Positions 30,401-40,099 of a DNA stretch of 64,000 nt are shown one piece after another. This DNA is from Patiria miniata (taxonomy: Eukaryota > Echinodermata > Asteroidea > Valvatida > Asterinidae), in contig NW_024037072.1 of the NCBI RefSeq assembly GCF_015706575.1, positions 19,593,162 through 19,657,161 of the forward strand, written 5' to 3'. Each line of letters starts with the position of its first letter. Position 1 is the first letter of the stretch. A program made the translations under genes and the position numbers. The notes beneath the pieces were generated by a model. That model searched no databases and was not told the DNA's origin. It saw only the letters and a list, made by a program, of their open reading frames with translations.

Positions 30401-33192
30401 CTCCGCAACCACTGGTTTCAAGACCTGTCCTTTGCCAGCTTGTTGGCCTCATCACAAGCTTCCGAACAAGGTATAGTTTGTGCAGAACTTCCCAGGTTAA
30501 GGTACCTTTAGACCGCGATATACGAAGTTCGTGTCGCGGGCGCTTGCAGGCATTGCTGTTAGACTGACTGCACATAGGGGTACTACTGGCATTGATGCGC
30601 TATATCTTAAATTTTCTCCGCACCACTGGTTTCAAGACCTGTCCTTTTGCCAGCTTGTTGGCCTCATCACAAGCTTCCGAACAAGGTATAGTTTGTGCAG
30701 AACTTCCCAGGTTAAGGTACCTTTAGACCGCGATATACGAAGTTCGTGTCGCGGGCGCTTGCAGGCATTGCTGTTAGACTGACTGCACATAGGGGTACTA
30801 CTGGCATTGATGCGCTATATCTTAAATTTTTCCGCAACCACTGGGTTTCAAGACTGTCCTTTGCCAGCTTGTTGGCCTCATCACAAGCTTCCGAACAAGG
30901 TATAGTTTGTGCAGAACTTCCAGGTTAAGGTACCTTTAGACCGCGATATACGAAGTTCGTGTCGCGGGCGCTTGCAGGCATTGCTGTTAGACTGACTGCA
31001 CATAGGGGGTACTACTGGCATTGATGCGCTATATCTTAAATTTTCTCCGCAACACTTGGTTTCAAGACCTGTCCTTTGCCAGCTTGTTGGCCTTATCACA
31101 AGCTTCCGAACAAGGTATAGTTTGTGCAGAACTTCCCAGGTTAAGGTACCTTTAGACCGCGATATACGAAGTTCGTGTCGCGGGCGCTTGCAGGCATTGC
31201 TGTGTTAGACTGACTGCACATAGGGGTACTACTGGCATTGATGCGCTATATCTTAAATTTCTCCGCAACCACTTGTTTCAAGACCTGTCCTTTGCCAGCT
31301 TGTTGGCCTCATCACAAGCTTCCGAACAAGGTATAGTTTGTGCAGAACTTCCCAGGTTAAGGTACCTTTAGACCGCGATATACGAAGTTCGTGTCGCGGG
31401 CGCTTGCAGGCATTGCTGTTAGACTGACTGCACATAGGGGTACTACTGGCATTGATGCGCTATATCTTAAATTTCTCCGCAACCACTGGTTTCAAGACCT
31501 GTCCTTTTGCCAGCTTGTTGGCCTCATCACAAGCTTCCGAACAAGGTATAGTTTGTGCAGAACTTCCCAGGTTAAGGTACCTTTAGACCGCGATATACGA
31601 AGTTCGTGTCGCGGGCGCTTGCAGGCATTGCTGTTAGACTGACTGCACATAGGGGTACTACTGGCATTGATGCGCTATATCTTAAATTTTCTCCGCAACC
31701 ACTGGTTTCAAGACCTGTCCTTTTGCCAGCTTGTTGGCCTCATCACAAGCTTCCGAACAAGGTATAGTTTGCAGAACTTCCCAGGTTAAGGTACCTTTAG
31801 ACCGCGATATACGAAGTTCGTGTCGCGGGCGCTTGCAGGCATTGCTGTTAGACTGACTGCACATAGGGGTACTACTGGCATTGATGCGCTATATCTTAAA
31901 TTTTCTCCGCAACCACTGGGTTTCAAGACCGTCCTTTTGCCAGCTTGTTGGCCTTATCACAAGCTTCCGAACAAGGTATAGTTGTGCAGAACTTCCCAGG
32001 TTAAGGTACCTTTAGACCGCGATATACGAAGTTCGTGTCGCGGGCGCTTGCAGGCATTGCTGTTAGACTGACTGCACATAGGGGTACTACTGGCATTGAT
32101 GCGCTATATCTTAAATTTTCTCCGCAACCACTGGGTTTCAAGACCTGTCCTTTTGCCAGCTTGTTGGCCTCATCACAAGCTTCCGAACAAGGTATAGTTT
32201 GTGCAGAACTTCCCAGGTTAAGGTACCTTTAGACCGCGATATACGAAGTTCGTGTCGCGGGCGCTTGCAGGCATTGCTGTTAGACTGACTGCACATAGGG
32301 GTACTACTGGCATTGATGCGCTATATCTTAAATTTTCTCCGCAACCACTTGGTTTCAAGACCTGTCCTTTCCAGCTTGTTGGCCTCATCACAAGCTTCCG
32401 AACAAGGTATAGTTTGTGCAGAACTTTCCAGGTTAAGGTACCTTTAGACCGCGATATACGAAGTTCGTGTCGCGGGCGCTTGCAGGCATTGCTGTTAGAC
32501 TGACTGCACATAGGGGTACTACTGGCATTGATGCGCTATATCTTAAATTTTCTCGCACCACTTGTTTCAAGACCTGTCCTTTGCCAGCTTGTTGGCCTCA
32601 TCACAAGCTTCCGAACAAGGTATAGTTTGTGCAGAACTTCCAGGTTAAGGTACCTTTAGACCGCGATATACGAAGTTCGTGTCGCGGGCGCTTGCAGGCA
32701 TTGCTGTTAGACTGACTGCACATAGGGGTACTACTGCAAGGGATGGCGCTATATCTTAAATTTTCTCCGCAACCACTGGGTTTCAAGACCTGTCCTTTTG
32801 CCAGCTTGTTGGCCTCATCACAAGCTTCCGAACAAGGTATAGTTTGTGCAGAACTTCCCAGGTTAAGGTACCTTTAGACCGCGATATACGAAGTTCGTGT
32901 CGCGGGCGCTTGCAGGCATTGCTGTTAGACTGACTGCACATAGGGGTACTACTGGCATTGATGCGCTATATCTTAAATTTTCTCCGCCAACCACTGGTTT
33001 CAAGACCTGTCCTTTGCCAGCTTGTTGGCCTCATCACAAGCTTCCGAACAAGGTATAGTTTGTGCAGAAATTCCCAGGTTAAGGTACCTTTAGACCGCGA
33101 TATACGAAGTTCGTGTCGCGGGCGCTTGCAGGCATTGCTGTTAGACTGACTGCACATATGGGTACTACTGGCATTGATGCGCTATATCTTAA

Positions 33193-33692
33193 NNNNNNNN
33201 NNNNNNNNNNNNNNNNNNNNNNNNNNNNNNNNNNNNNNNNNNNNNNNNNNNNNNNNNNNNNNNNNNNNNNNNNNNNNNNNNNNNNNNNNNNNNNNNNNNN
33301 NNNNNNNNNNNNNNNNNNNNNNNNNNNNNNNNNNNNNNNNNNNNNNNNNNNNNNNNNNNNNNNNNNNNNNNNNNNNNNNNNNNNNNNNNNNNNNNNNNNN
33401 NNNNNNNNNNNNNNNNNNNNNNNNNNNNNNNNNNNNNNNNNNNNNNNNNNNNNNNNNNNNNNNNNNNNNNNNNNNNNNNNNNNNNNNNNNNNNNNNNNNN
33501 NNNNNNNNNNNNNNNNNNNNNNNNNNNNNNNNNNNNNNNNNNNNNNNNNNNNNNNNNNNNNNNNNNNNNNNNNNNNNNNNNNNNNNNNNNNNNNNNNNNN
33601 NNNNNNNNNNNNNNNNNNNNNNNNNNNNNNNNNNNNNNNNNNNNNNNNNNNNNNNNNNNNNNNNNNNNNNNNNNNNNNNNNNNNNNNNNNNN
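33193..33692. other. Assembly gap, exactly 500 N
   Basis: A run of exactly 500 undetermined bases, the sort of fixed size used by scaffolding software for gaps of unknown length. It begins inside a satellite monomer and ends in single-copy flank, so the distance from array to gene is not known. Open frames that seem to cross it are artefacts. Confidence 0.99.
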
Positions 33693-33703
33693 AAAAAAAA
33701 CAG

Positions 33704-33895
33704 TAAAGAATGTAGTATCCAGACCCCACTTCAGTGGTTGTGTAACAAAGTCCATGGAGAGTCAAGAAAAGTATTTCCTAACAAAATTGGAAATGTTTCC
33801 AAATTCAACTTGTTTTCAACATTTTTGCAATGACTGACCTTTACTGAGATGATATATGAGAAAAAAACGTGGCGTCAGGTTGTAACATTTCGTTC
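33704..33895. mobile_element. MITE family 1, copy A
   Basis: Worn copy of a ~180-200 bp element with inverted ends resembling GGAAAGAATGTTGCAACC...; its right end reads GTGGCGTCAGGTTGTAACA. It shares the internal stretch TTTCCTAACAAAATTGGAAA and TTGCAATGACTGACC with copies at 41483, 42908 and 59567. It sits directly against the gap. No coding capacity. Confidence 0.65.
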
Positions 33896-34150
33896 CCTAA
33901 AAAGATGATACTACCAAAACTGAATCCAAATAACATGAGTTTGGAATTTCACAATTTGTATGTACGGTTTCTCAATTCCACCCCCCCCCCCCCAAAAAAA
34001 AATTAATAATAATAAAATGCATTCACTGTTCATTATGTTGTCTTTTTTTTATAACAAGGGCATATTTACTTGTAAGTCCCTTGCACTTTCACAGCTGTAT
34101 TATATAATCCTGTTAATTTCTATATATACTTTCTTATCTTTGTTTTCAAG

Positions 34151-34359
34151 CATGACCACTGTGCATGAGAGTCAGCAGGGTCATATCAACCACGCTGTTC
34201 AAGATGTGATCTGCGGTACATTGCATGTGTGCACGTATACGCACTGGTCTGCAAGATGGCGTTCTCTTTCCGGAAGCAGTGTATTCTTAATCCTCTTCTT
34301 CATTGGGTTGATGTCAGTGACGATCCTGGTCACTCAGAGTGGCTACTGTCCAGAAGGAG
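34151..34359 (+). CDS. GAL3ST-like exon 1: cytoplasmic tail and signal anchor
   Basis: A pyrimidine-rich tract and AAG acceptor end at 34150, one base before an ATG at 34152, so a 5'-untranslated exon probably lies upstream. The 69-codon reading frame has a basic segment (HWSARWR) followed by a hydrophobic run at about residues 43-61 (SSVFLILFFIGLMSVTILV), as expected for a Golgi type II protein. It ends at a strong donor, GGAG|GTGAGT, in phase 1. Sequence before the motif blocks is not conserved in this family, so the call rests on topology and position. Confidence 0.6.
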
Positions 34360-37300
34360 GTGAGTGAAACAGATGAGCCGTCGAAGAAGAAATCTCTAAA
34401 GTTTCTCTATAGAAATGACAGGAGCGGGGTTTGAACCTGCGACCTCCGGAATTCCGTACAAGACGTACCGGTACTCAACCAACTGAGCTATCCAGCCCTA
34501 TGTTGGTGTTTCCGAAAGCTGTCAGTGTCTTTGTAACCCTAACACTGCCAAGACGCAGCACAGTGCATCAGGTGGAAAAGAACTGGTGCACTTTGATGCG
34601 TTCAGCTACCAACACCAGTGCATGAATGGCCAGCTCTGAAACAATGAGAGCTAAGTCCCATGAAACAATGCACAGTTGTATCCTGCTGCATGCCTCTCCC
34701 GGTGACCACCGACTCTGAGGCAGTGTGGCCTTGAGACTTTTCCCCTGATGCATCTTGCTACACTGGGCAGGCTTGTCACTTAGTCAAGTGTTGCATGTTG
34801 CTACGTTTGGCAGGGTTCTAGCAAACATACCTGGAGGGTTAGGTTTAATTAAGGGTACGGGTTGTTAGAAGCCATAAACATGTATTCGACATGTAGCCCG
34901 GGATCACAATACTAGTACTAGCAACATAAGCAATGTTGCAAATCTGGCAAATTAATTACAGATTAACTAATTGTTCTTCTCAGGGTCTACATCCAGAGAC
35001 AAGAATATGGTCATCGATCAAGGATGCGCATTCACCGGAGCCAAGAAGCCTTACGGCACTACCGGGCCTGGACCAAAGGACAACGTCACCTCCCCATAGA
35101 CGAGGAGAATACCATCCCCGGAGAAGACGATGTCTCCTTGATGCGTAACCGGGCGTGGTCCCAGAAACCAGCATCCTCTCCGAATATACCAGAAACCTGA
35201 TGTGCTCAAACAAGAGGATGATGTACTGCGGCTGTATAGGGCACGGTTAAATAAACAGGACTTCTTCCAAAAGACCAACAGAGTGGCAACTTCAAAAAGG
35301 AAGACGGGGTCGTCAACAAGATCAGCATCAACTCCACGAACAATCAAAGATGGGCGAGCTCAACCGACGGACTTTGCACTCCACGTAAGGACATTGCTTT
35401 CGTCAAGATGCACAAGTGCAGCAGCACCACCGTTCAGAACATCTTGTTCCGTTACGGGGAGCGGCACGCGTTGGACTTTGTTTTGCCGCCAATTCACAAC
35501 ATCCTGGGACGGACGTTCTTTGACAAGAGGTCCATGATACGGTTCCCGGGTGGAGGACTACAACATCCTTTGCCACCATACTCGCTTTAGTGCCACAGGT
35601 AGGGTCACTAATCCATCACAAATGCCCCTTCAATAGCGAAAGCATTGTGCCGGCCTTTGTGCAGATAATCCGTCACGGGGCAGATACTTTCTACAAAAGC
35701 GTACATGGTGTTTTCACCATTGAAGGAGGCATCTTGAGTGTAATATCGCATGCCCGGATTTGCCGATTGGCAAATGTAAACACCCATATTCTAAACATTT
35801 AGAACAAAAAATTTATGACAGTCAGTCAGTGAAATTGGTACAAATACACTGCAGAGTAAGGATGTGACTTTGCAGTTAAAAGAGGTTGTGGAATGCTCGA
35901 AGACATTTCCGTCATTTTTCGGGTATATGTAGCCTAAGGTGTGATGAAATAAAAACGACTATTGTTCTGTCATGAAATGAGTACGAAAAGTATGAGAGCT
36001 GTTTTTCAAGTCCTGTCATGCCTGTTTCGACCCGAACGTGCAATTTGTGTAAAAGTCGTTGTTGCGGGCAGCAAACAAAACACAGTAAATCGTGACGTAA
36101 TAAACAGGACTCCCGATGCAGAGTAGCATAAACGAGTCCTGTTTATTACGTCACGATTTACTGTGTTTTTGTTTGCTGCCCGCAACGACGACTTTTAAAC
36201 AAATTGCACGTTCGGGTCGAAAACAGGACCTGAAAAATAGCTCTCCAAAGTACCCTTTGTACTCATTTCATGACAGAAACAATAGTCGTTTTTATTTCAT
36301 CACACCTTAGGCTACATATACCCAAAAAATGACGGAAATGTCTTCGAGCATTCCACAACCTCTTTAATTTTGTAAACGTTTAGCAAATATTTAATAAGAA
36401 CCGTTTAACGTTTAAACATCCATTCACAAAGGCTGATACATGCTCATTATGTCTGCAGACCGGTGTGATTGACATGGTAAATACAATGGCAGTCGTTGAA
36501 AACATAAAAACTTAACTATGTGCACCCCGAATGTAATAAGTAGTGAAGTGCTTCGAAGGTTTTTGCGAATTAAATATCGTGAAAACATCATGAAATATTT
36601 GGGTTTAGGTTTAACTCAAAGGGAGACTGCGTGAACGGTGAATGTAGGTCCCTTTCTTATAATTTGGGTTTCGTTTAAATGTTTTTGGAAAATTAAACGT
36701 TTAAACATGTAAACATGCAACACATCCTTCACGCAGAGCGTACAAATTCCATTCACAAATGGCTATTCACTGGACGTCCTGCATCTGGTCTTCAAAATAG
36801 GCTGAATTTAGCCCATTCATAGGGGTTACAGTAGTCTACAACCGGTCCAAGCCATAAGTAACAGTAATTCAGTCAGCCAGTAAGTGAGATAGGTGCAAGA
36901 AGTACAAATAGGACACTAGTTTGGTCCTCTGGTACCAGAAAAATGTTCAGTGTACAAGACAATTCGTTAACGCATTTAAGTTCTATCTCGACATTGCAAA
37001 TTAATCACAAATCCATCGTTTTTATTTCGCACTTTCTCCTGGCAGGATTTGCAGAAGTCATGTCACCGAATGCCGTATACACAACCATTCTGCGCGACCC
37101 TGTCCGAATGTACGAGTCGTCGTTCACTTACAACGACATAGCTTTTCGGTTCAACCTTTCTCCAGAAAGGGGACTGGAGCAGTTTATGCAGATGCCCCTG
37201 TACTTCTACAACCGAAATATTTACACCAACTCGTACGTGAAGAACCCGATGTTGTTCGACTTGGGACTGTCAGACTCGGATCAGTTCAGCCCGAGCAAAA

Positions 37301-37833
37301 TCCACCAGAAAATTCTGGAACTGACTGAACGGTTTGACTTAGTCATGATCACGGAATATTTTGACGAGTCCTTGATCCTCCTGCGGCACTTGATGTGCTG
37401 GGAAATTGACGACATGGTTTATTTCGTTCTGAACGCTCGCAGTAAGTCCTCAGTGCCGACATTGTCGCCAGACTTGGAAGAGAAAATACGGGATTGGAAC
37501 GCAGGAGACGTGAAACTCTACGACGTCTTCAACCAGACGTTTTGGAAGAGAGTTGAAGCATTTGGGACAGAGAGGCTGTACGAGGAAGTGAACACATTGC
37601 GGGAGCGAATTCTATTCTTCCGCAATTACTGCATCGCGAGAGTGGTCGATGACGATTTACGCGTCTGGCACCCATACGGGATCAAGATTGACAGCTTCAA
37701 GTTGAAGCCCGATGTCCGACAAGACCCACAATGCAGCAGGATGATACGGCCAGAACTGCCCTATACACAGGCCCTAAGGGTCACTCAGCTACGGAGGTAC
37801 AATATGGTCAAATCTATTGATTTGATGACATAG
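34151..37833 (+). CDS. Galactose-3-O-sulfotransferase family gene (GAL3ST-like), three coding exons
   Basis: Members of this family are Golgi type II membrane enzymes that move sulfate from PAPS to the 3-OH of galactose on glycolipids or glycoproteins. Exon 1 supplies a short cytoplasmic tail and a signal-anchor helix. Exon 2 holds the 5'-phosphosulfate-binding loop (KMHKCSSTTVQNILFRYGERH region, 35405-35468) and the YNILCHHTRF motif. Exon 3 holds the 3'-phosphate-binding motif TILRDPVRMYESS and family blocks such as MITEYFDESLILL and NQTFWK. Splice phases join exon 1 (phase 1), exon 2 and exon 3 (phase 1) correctly. However, exon 2 must change frame several times to connect its conserved blocks, so the gene is either decaying or carries base errors beside the gap. 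Which of GAL3ST1-4 it most resembles cannot be settled by eye. Confidence 0.8.
34370..34545 (-). mobile_element. tRNA-derived SINE, family S1, copy A
   Basis: Read on the minus strand, the head GGGCTGGATAGCTCAGTTGG contains a pol III A box, followed about 50 bases later by the B box GGTTCAAACCC. The two sides of the would-be acceptor stem do not pair, so this is a SINE head and not a tRNA gene. The leader CCAACATAGGGCT is shared with the copy at 54165. It lies in intron 1 of the sulfotransferase gene. Confidence 0.65.
34984..35598 (+). CDS. GAL3ST-like exon 2 with disrupted frame
   Basis: Acceptor TTCTTCTCAG ends at 34983; donor CACAG|GTAGGG follows 35598. The conserved block RKDIAFVKMHKCSST through TFFDKR (about 35381-35530) reads in the frame with codons starting at 35282. 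The next conserved block, DYNILCHHTRFSAT (35556-35597), lies in a different frame; one extra G in the GGG at 35548-35550 would explain this. The 5' third, a stalk region, also needs frame changes to pass stops near 35097 in one frame and 35198 in another. The frames at the two ends of the exon agree with exons 1 and 3, so the changes cancel overall. Alternatives are pseudogene decay or homopolymer errors. Confidence 0.7.
35878..36366. mobile_element. Long fold-back (hairpin) element in intron 2
   Basis: Two arms of about 234 bp (35878-36111 and 36135-36366) are reverse complements at roughly 90 percent or better, separated by a loop of about 23 bases. The outer ends read AAAGAGGTTGTGG and CCACAACCTCTTT, the inner ends AATAAACAGGACT and AGTCCTGTTTATT. 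There is no coding sequence. It is probably a fold-back type non-autonomous DNA element. If transcribed with the gene it would form a long double-stranded RNA. Confidence 0.85.
36730..36940. repeat. Dispersed repeat R1, copy A (uninterrupted)
   Basis: This stretch aligns with 40935-41412: CAAATTCCATTCA, TGGCTATTCACTGGA, GAATTTAGCCCAT and a distal part with CAGTCAGCCAGTAAG and TTTGGTCCTCTGGTACCAG. The copy at 40.9 kb is split by an inserted element; here the site TGGCTATT (36760-36767) is present once. It sits just upstream of exon 3 of the sulfotransferase. Confidence 0.7.
37046..37833 (+). CDS. GAL3ST-like exon 3: C-terminal sulfotransferase domain
   Basis: Acceptor TTCTCCTGGCAG ends at 37045, and the exon opens in phase 1 with GFAEVMSPNAVYTT. 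It carries 262 codons to a TAG at 37831-37833 without interruption. Family landmarks are the PAPS 3'-phosphate-binding segment TILRDPVRMYESS near the start, MITEYFDESLILLRHLMCW in the middle with the cysteine and tryptophan typical of GAL3STs, VYFVLNARSKS, and NQTFWKRVEAFG. The tail after RRYNMVK is short. Length and motif order fit the usual family C-terminus, so this exon looks functional. Confidence 0.92.
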
Positions 37834-37837
37834 GTGC

Positions 37838-38290
37838 AAAAAAAAAATCACAGGTATAAAACTAAAGTATTCAGAACTCTTTGTTAGTGTTGGAGTACTC
37901 GTACTCGAGTACAACTTGAGTACAGTCGCAAGTACTCGGCCCGCACTCGACTATCAGTACTCAAACTTATTTGGACTCGGCCCGTACTTGATTCTTTGTA
38001 CTCAAATTTTGGCACAGACTGGTTGGTTTGGACTCAGTACTCGACTCCAGTACTCGGGAGTAAAAAAAAAAAATCACAGGTATAAAATTAAGTATTCAGA
38101 ACTCTTTGTCAGTGTTGGAGTACTCGTACTCGAGTTACACGCAAGTACTCAACCCGTACTTGACTATCAGTACTCGAAAATTATTTGGACTCAAATTTTG
38201 GCACGGACTCGTTGGTTTGGACTCAGTACTCAACTCCAGTACTCGGGAATACAAATTGAGTACATTTCTTTTTAATCCATTCCATATCTC
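37838..38290. repeat. Two-copy 226-bp tandem duplication rich in GTACTC
   Basis: The segment beginning with an A-run and TCACAGGTATAAAA at 37848 recurs at 38074, 226 bases later, with the same downstream text (AGTATTCAGAACTC, TTTGGCAC, TTGGTTTGGACTCAGTACTC). Within each copy the word GTACTC or its complement repeats many times, including the palindrome GTACTCGAGTAC-like centre near 37906. It starts five bases after the sulfotransferase stop and would form its 3'-untranslated region. Confidence 0.8.
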
Positions 38291-38392
38291 GGAATACAAG
38301 TACTCTTACTCAGTACCCTAGGTACTCGGCAGTACTCGGTACTCGGAAAAAACGTACTTGACTACACCAGTACTGTTATAATTTAGATTTCA

Positions 38393-38398
38393 AATAAA
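38393..38398 (+). promoter_or_regulatory. Possible polyadenylation signal AATAAA
   Basis: A plain AATAAA about 560 bases after the sulfotransferase stop codon, downstream of the tandem duplication. The motif is common by chance in AT-rich sequence, so its use is unproven. Confidence 0.3.
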
Positions 38399-38399
38399 A

Positions 38400-39480
38400 A
38401 GGAATTGAATTAATTGAATATGAATTTAAAACTTTAACACACTCTCAATTTCATTTTCCTTGTATGATGTACCATTGTACACTGGAGTATAAGGCATACT
38501 GCCATGAGATAGCCCAAAGAGATATCCAGTTGTAATGATAATACCCACTGGAAATATTTGATGAACATTTTGTGTGTGTGTATTTATGCGGAAGAACAAT
38601 GCAATATAATTTATTAGTAGTAATATATAGATTATAATACCAGTATTATGGAATATAGTGTTTGGGATTAATATGTTATATATTTATAAGTTTATTAGAT
38701 TTTTGTGATACGTGAAACAATTTGTTTTTTAAAATCATAGTCATGACTAGGCCTATTACATGTACATGTAATGAATATTTATAATGTGCCGGTATTGGCC
38801 AGAGAGTGATTCTCAGGGTGCAACACAAAAGCAAAGCGTATCGAAATGACCTAAAGAAAAAGAAGAAAACGAAAAGGAAATTTAAAAAAAAAATTATTTC
38901 GGTGTGAATTTTTGTACATGTATGTATTGTCTTCAATTCACAAGTTATCTTAAAGTATTTTGATGATCAGCTTATATGTTATTATCAATCCAAATGTATC
39001 CAGTGAATTTGAGGTGTGCTATTCATAATTAAAAACTATTTTTTGGGGCAATATTGGTTTATTTCTATTCAAACGGCTGAGAAAAAGTAAGAACATTTGG
39101 ATGGGATAATAAAACCTATATCCAAATGGATTTTGTAGTTACATGTAGATTATTTCAATGCTGTTTCTTTGTAAGTAAATTTACTGTTCTTTTTTGTTTG
39201 TTCTTCGAGACATTCACTTGTTTTCGGATTAGGTTCCTTTAGTTTATCTCAAACGTTCATTTGATGACATGATAAATTGTGAGCCATATGCTATCTTTAC
39301 AGGTAATACAAAACACTTGCAAGCATCCAAAAACAAAACTACCAAATTATTATGAAAGTACCGTACTTGACCATGTTGACTGTAAGTGAGTGACAGTCTC
39401 AAGCATCCTGTGAAGTCATGGCTCCTGGTGTGCTGCCATTTTCAAGAAAAGTGGAATTTTTGTATCAATTTCCAACGATG
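38400..39480. other. AT-rich intergenic stretch without recognisable features
   Basis: About 1.1 kb of AT-rich sequence with short homopolymers and no frame of coding character on either strand. I see no inverted repeats, tandem units or tRNA-like boxes. Confidence 0.6.
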
Positions 39481-39486
39481 GTTGGC

Positions 39487-39645
39487 TGAAATTTTTGCTA
39501 GGATGAAACCTCAATCCTGCAAAATCCTCCAACTGCCACCATGTACAGATTGCATACAGCCTGTATGCTGTATGCAATTTGTGCATGGAGGCAATTGGAG
39601 GATTTTACAGGATTGAGGTTGCATCCTAGCAAAAATGCCTAGTTA
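39487..39645. mobile_element. Small hairpin MITE, family H2
   Basis: Arms of about 65 bp face each other: the left arm reads TTTTTGCTAGGATG, CCTCAATCCTGCAAAATCC, and TTGCATACAGCC; the right arm is its reverse complement ending GGATTGAGGTTGCATCCTAG. A half copy of the same element lies at 63690-63756. No coding potential. Confidence 0.75.
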
Positions 39646-39989
39646 AGGTAAATTATTCTTTTAAAATCAGCTCTTTCCATACGGAAAAACTGTTTCCTAG
39701 CATTGAACAGTCAGTTTTTTGACAAGACAGTATCTTTTAGGCCAATGATCTTCAAAAGCATCAAACGCTCTGTTGGAAACCACCCCCCCCCCCCCAAAAA
39801 AATCAACCATCACGAACGCTCATAACCCTTACTCTCTGAAATGAAATTTTTAAGATAGCATCATCATGCAATGCAATTACACGTATCAATCTTTCAGGTG
39901 TAATTCACTGTATTATAAAGTAAGGGCATGCAGGCGGCCTGGCAGTAAGGGATTACTTTCATCAATTATTTATTCCTCATTCCGCACAG

Positions 39990-40094
39990 GCCAGAAGTTC
40001 TCGCGCCTTCCGGCCTCCTCAGCGGATCAGAAACGTATTACGGGGCACGGGACGTGTCAAGAGAAAACTTCACCTCTCTGGTACGAATTCCCAG
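39990..40094 (+). CDS. Candidate orphan exon of unknown gene
   Basis: A GC-richer island in AT-rich surroundings is bounded by an acceptor (TTCCGCACAG, ending 39989) and a donor (CCCAG|GTGCAT). It is 105 bp long and phase-symmetric, entering with the last base of a codon and leaving with two. It reads PEVLAPSGLLSGSETYYG then ARDVSRENFTSLVRIP with no stop. The composition looks like real protein, but I do not recognise the family. The plus-strand sulfotransferase already ended at 37833, so this would belong to another gene, a read-through isoform or a processed remnant. Confidence 0.35.
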
Positions 40095-40099
40095 GTGCA

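Larger units (their letters stand above)
1..33192. repeat. 217-bp tandem satellite array, about 153 monomers
   Basis: The whole segment is a head-to-tail repetition of one monomer. A marker block (GTGTCGCGGGCGCTTG) recurs every 214-218 bases, for example at 15223, 15440 and 15657, which gives a full length of 217 bp; shorter units have lost one to three bases. The array enters the window already in progress and is cut at its right end by an assembly gap. No unique sequence or other transposon interrupts it. I do not recognise the family; it does not look like 5S rDNA, an snRNA or a known centromeric monomer. It could be pericentromeric, subtelomeric or an isolated heterochromatic block; the sequence does not say which. 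Confidence 0.98.
4221..33192. repeat. Homogenised zone of the satellite array
   Basis: About 134 monomers are almost identical. Roughly half of each unit, from GTATAGTTTGTGCAG through the marker block to GATGCGCTATATC, is nearly invariant. Most variation falls in the other half and is mainly homopolymer length: TTTT or TTT before CTCC, GG or GGG after ACT, TTTT or TTT before GCC, and CCC or CC before AGG. Recurrent substitutions are few, for example CTCATCAC or CTTATCAC. The last two monomers before the gap carry odd variants again (near 32737, and ATATGGG near 33157). Confidence 0.85.

Noticed and set aside
1-33192. Open frames of 63-97 codons in nearly every satellite monomer, including an ATG-started minus-strand one, as a possible tandem gene family
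   Set aside because: All frames end within about 1.5 monomers, the 217-bp unit is not a multiple of three, one-base changes shift frames freely, and no codon bias or known motif is visible. Many of the plus-strand frames begin with GTG, not ATG. They follow from the repeat being open by chance.
4221-33192. Hammerhead ribozyme in the satellite, suggested by GTGATGAG on the minus strand
   Set aside because: The core needs CTGATGA and a downstream GAAA at fixed positions; neither is present.
1-33192. CRISPR array
   Set aside because: There is no spacer-repeat alternation; whole monomers repeat, in a eukaryotic setting.
33079-33833. Frames of about 190-230 codons crossing 33193-33692
   Set aside because: They exist only because the 500 N contain no stop codons.
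33960-34151. N-terminal extension of the sulfotransferase upstream of 34152
   Set aside because: The extra sequence is low complexity (proline run from a C homopolymer), and an acceptor with a good pyrimidine tract lies directly before the ATG at 34152.
34370-34545. Functional tRNA gene
   Set aside because: The A and B boxes are present but the acceptor stem does not pair and a shared SINE leader and body surround it; the same applies to 54165-54395 and 62700-62778.
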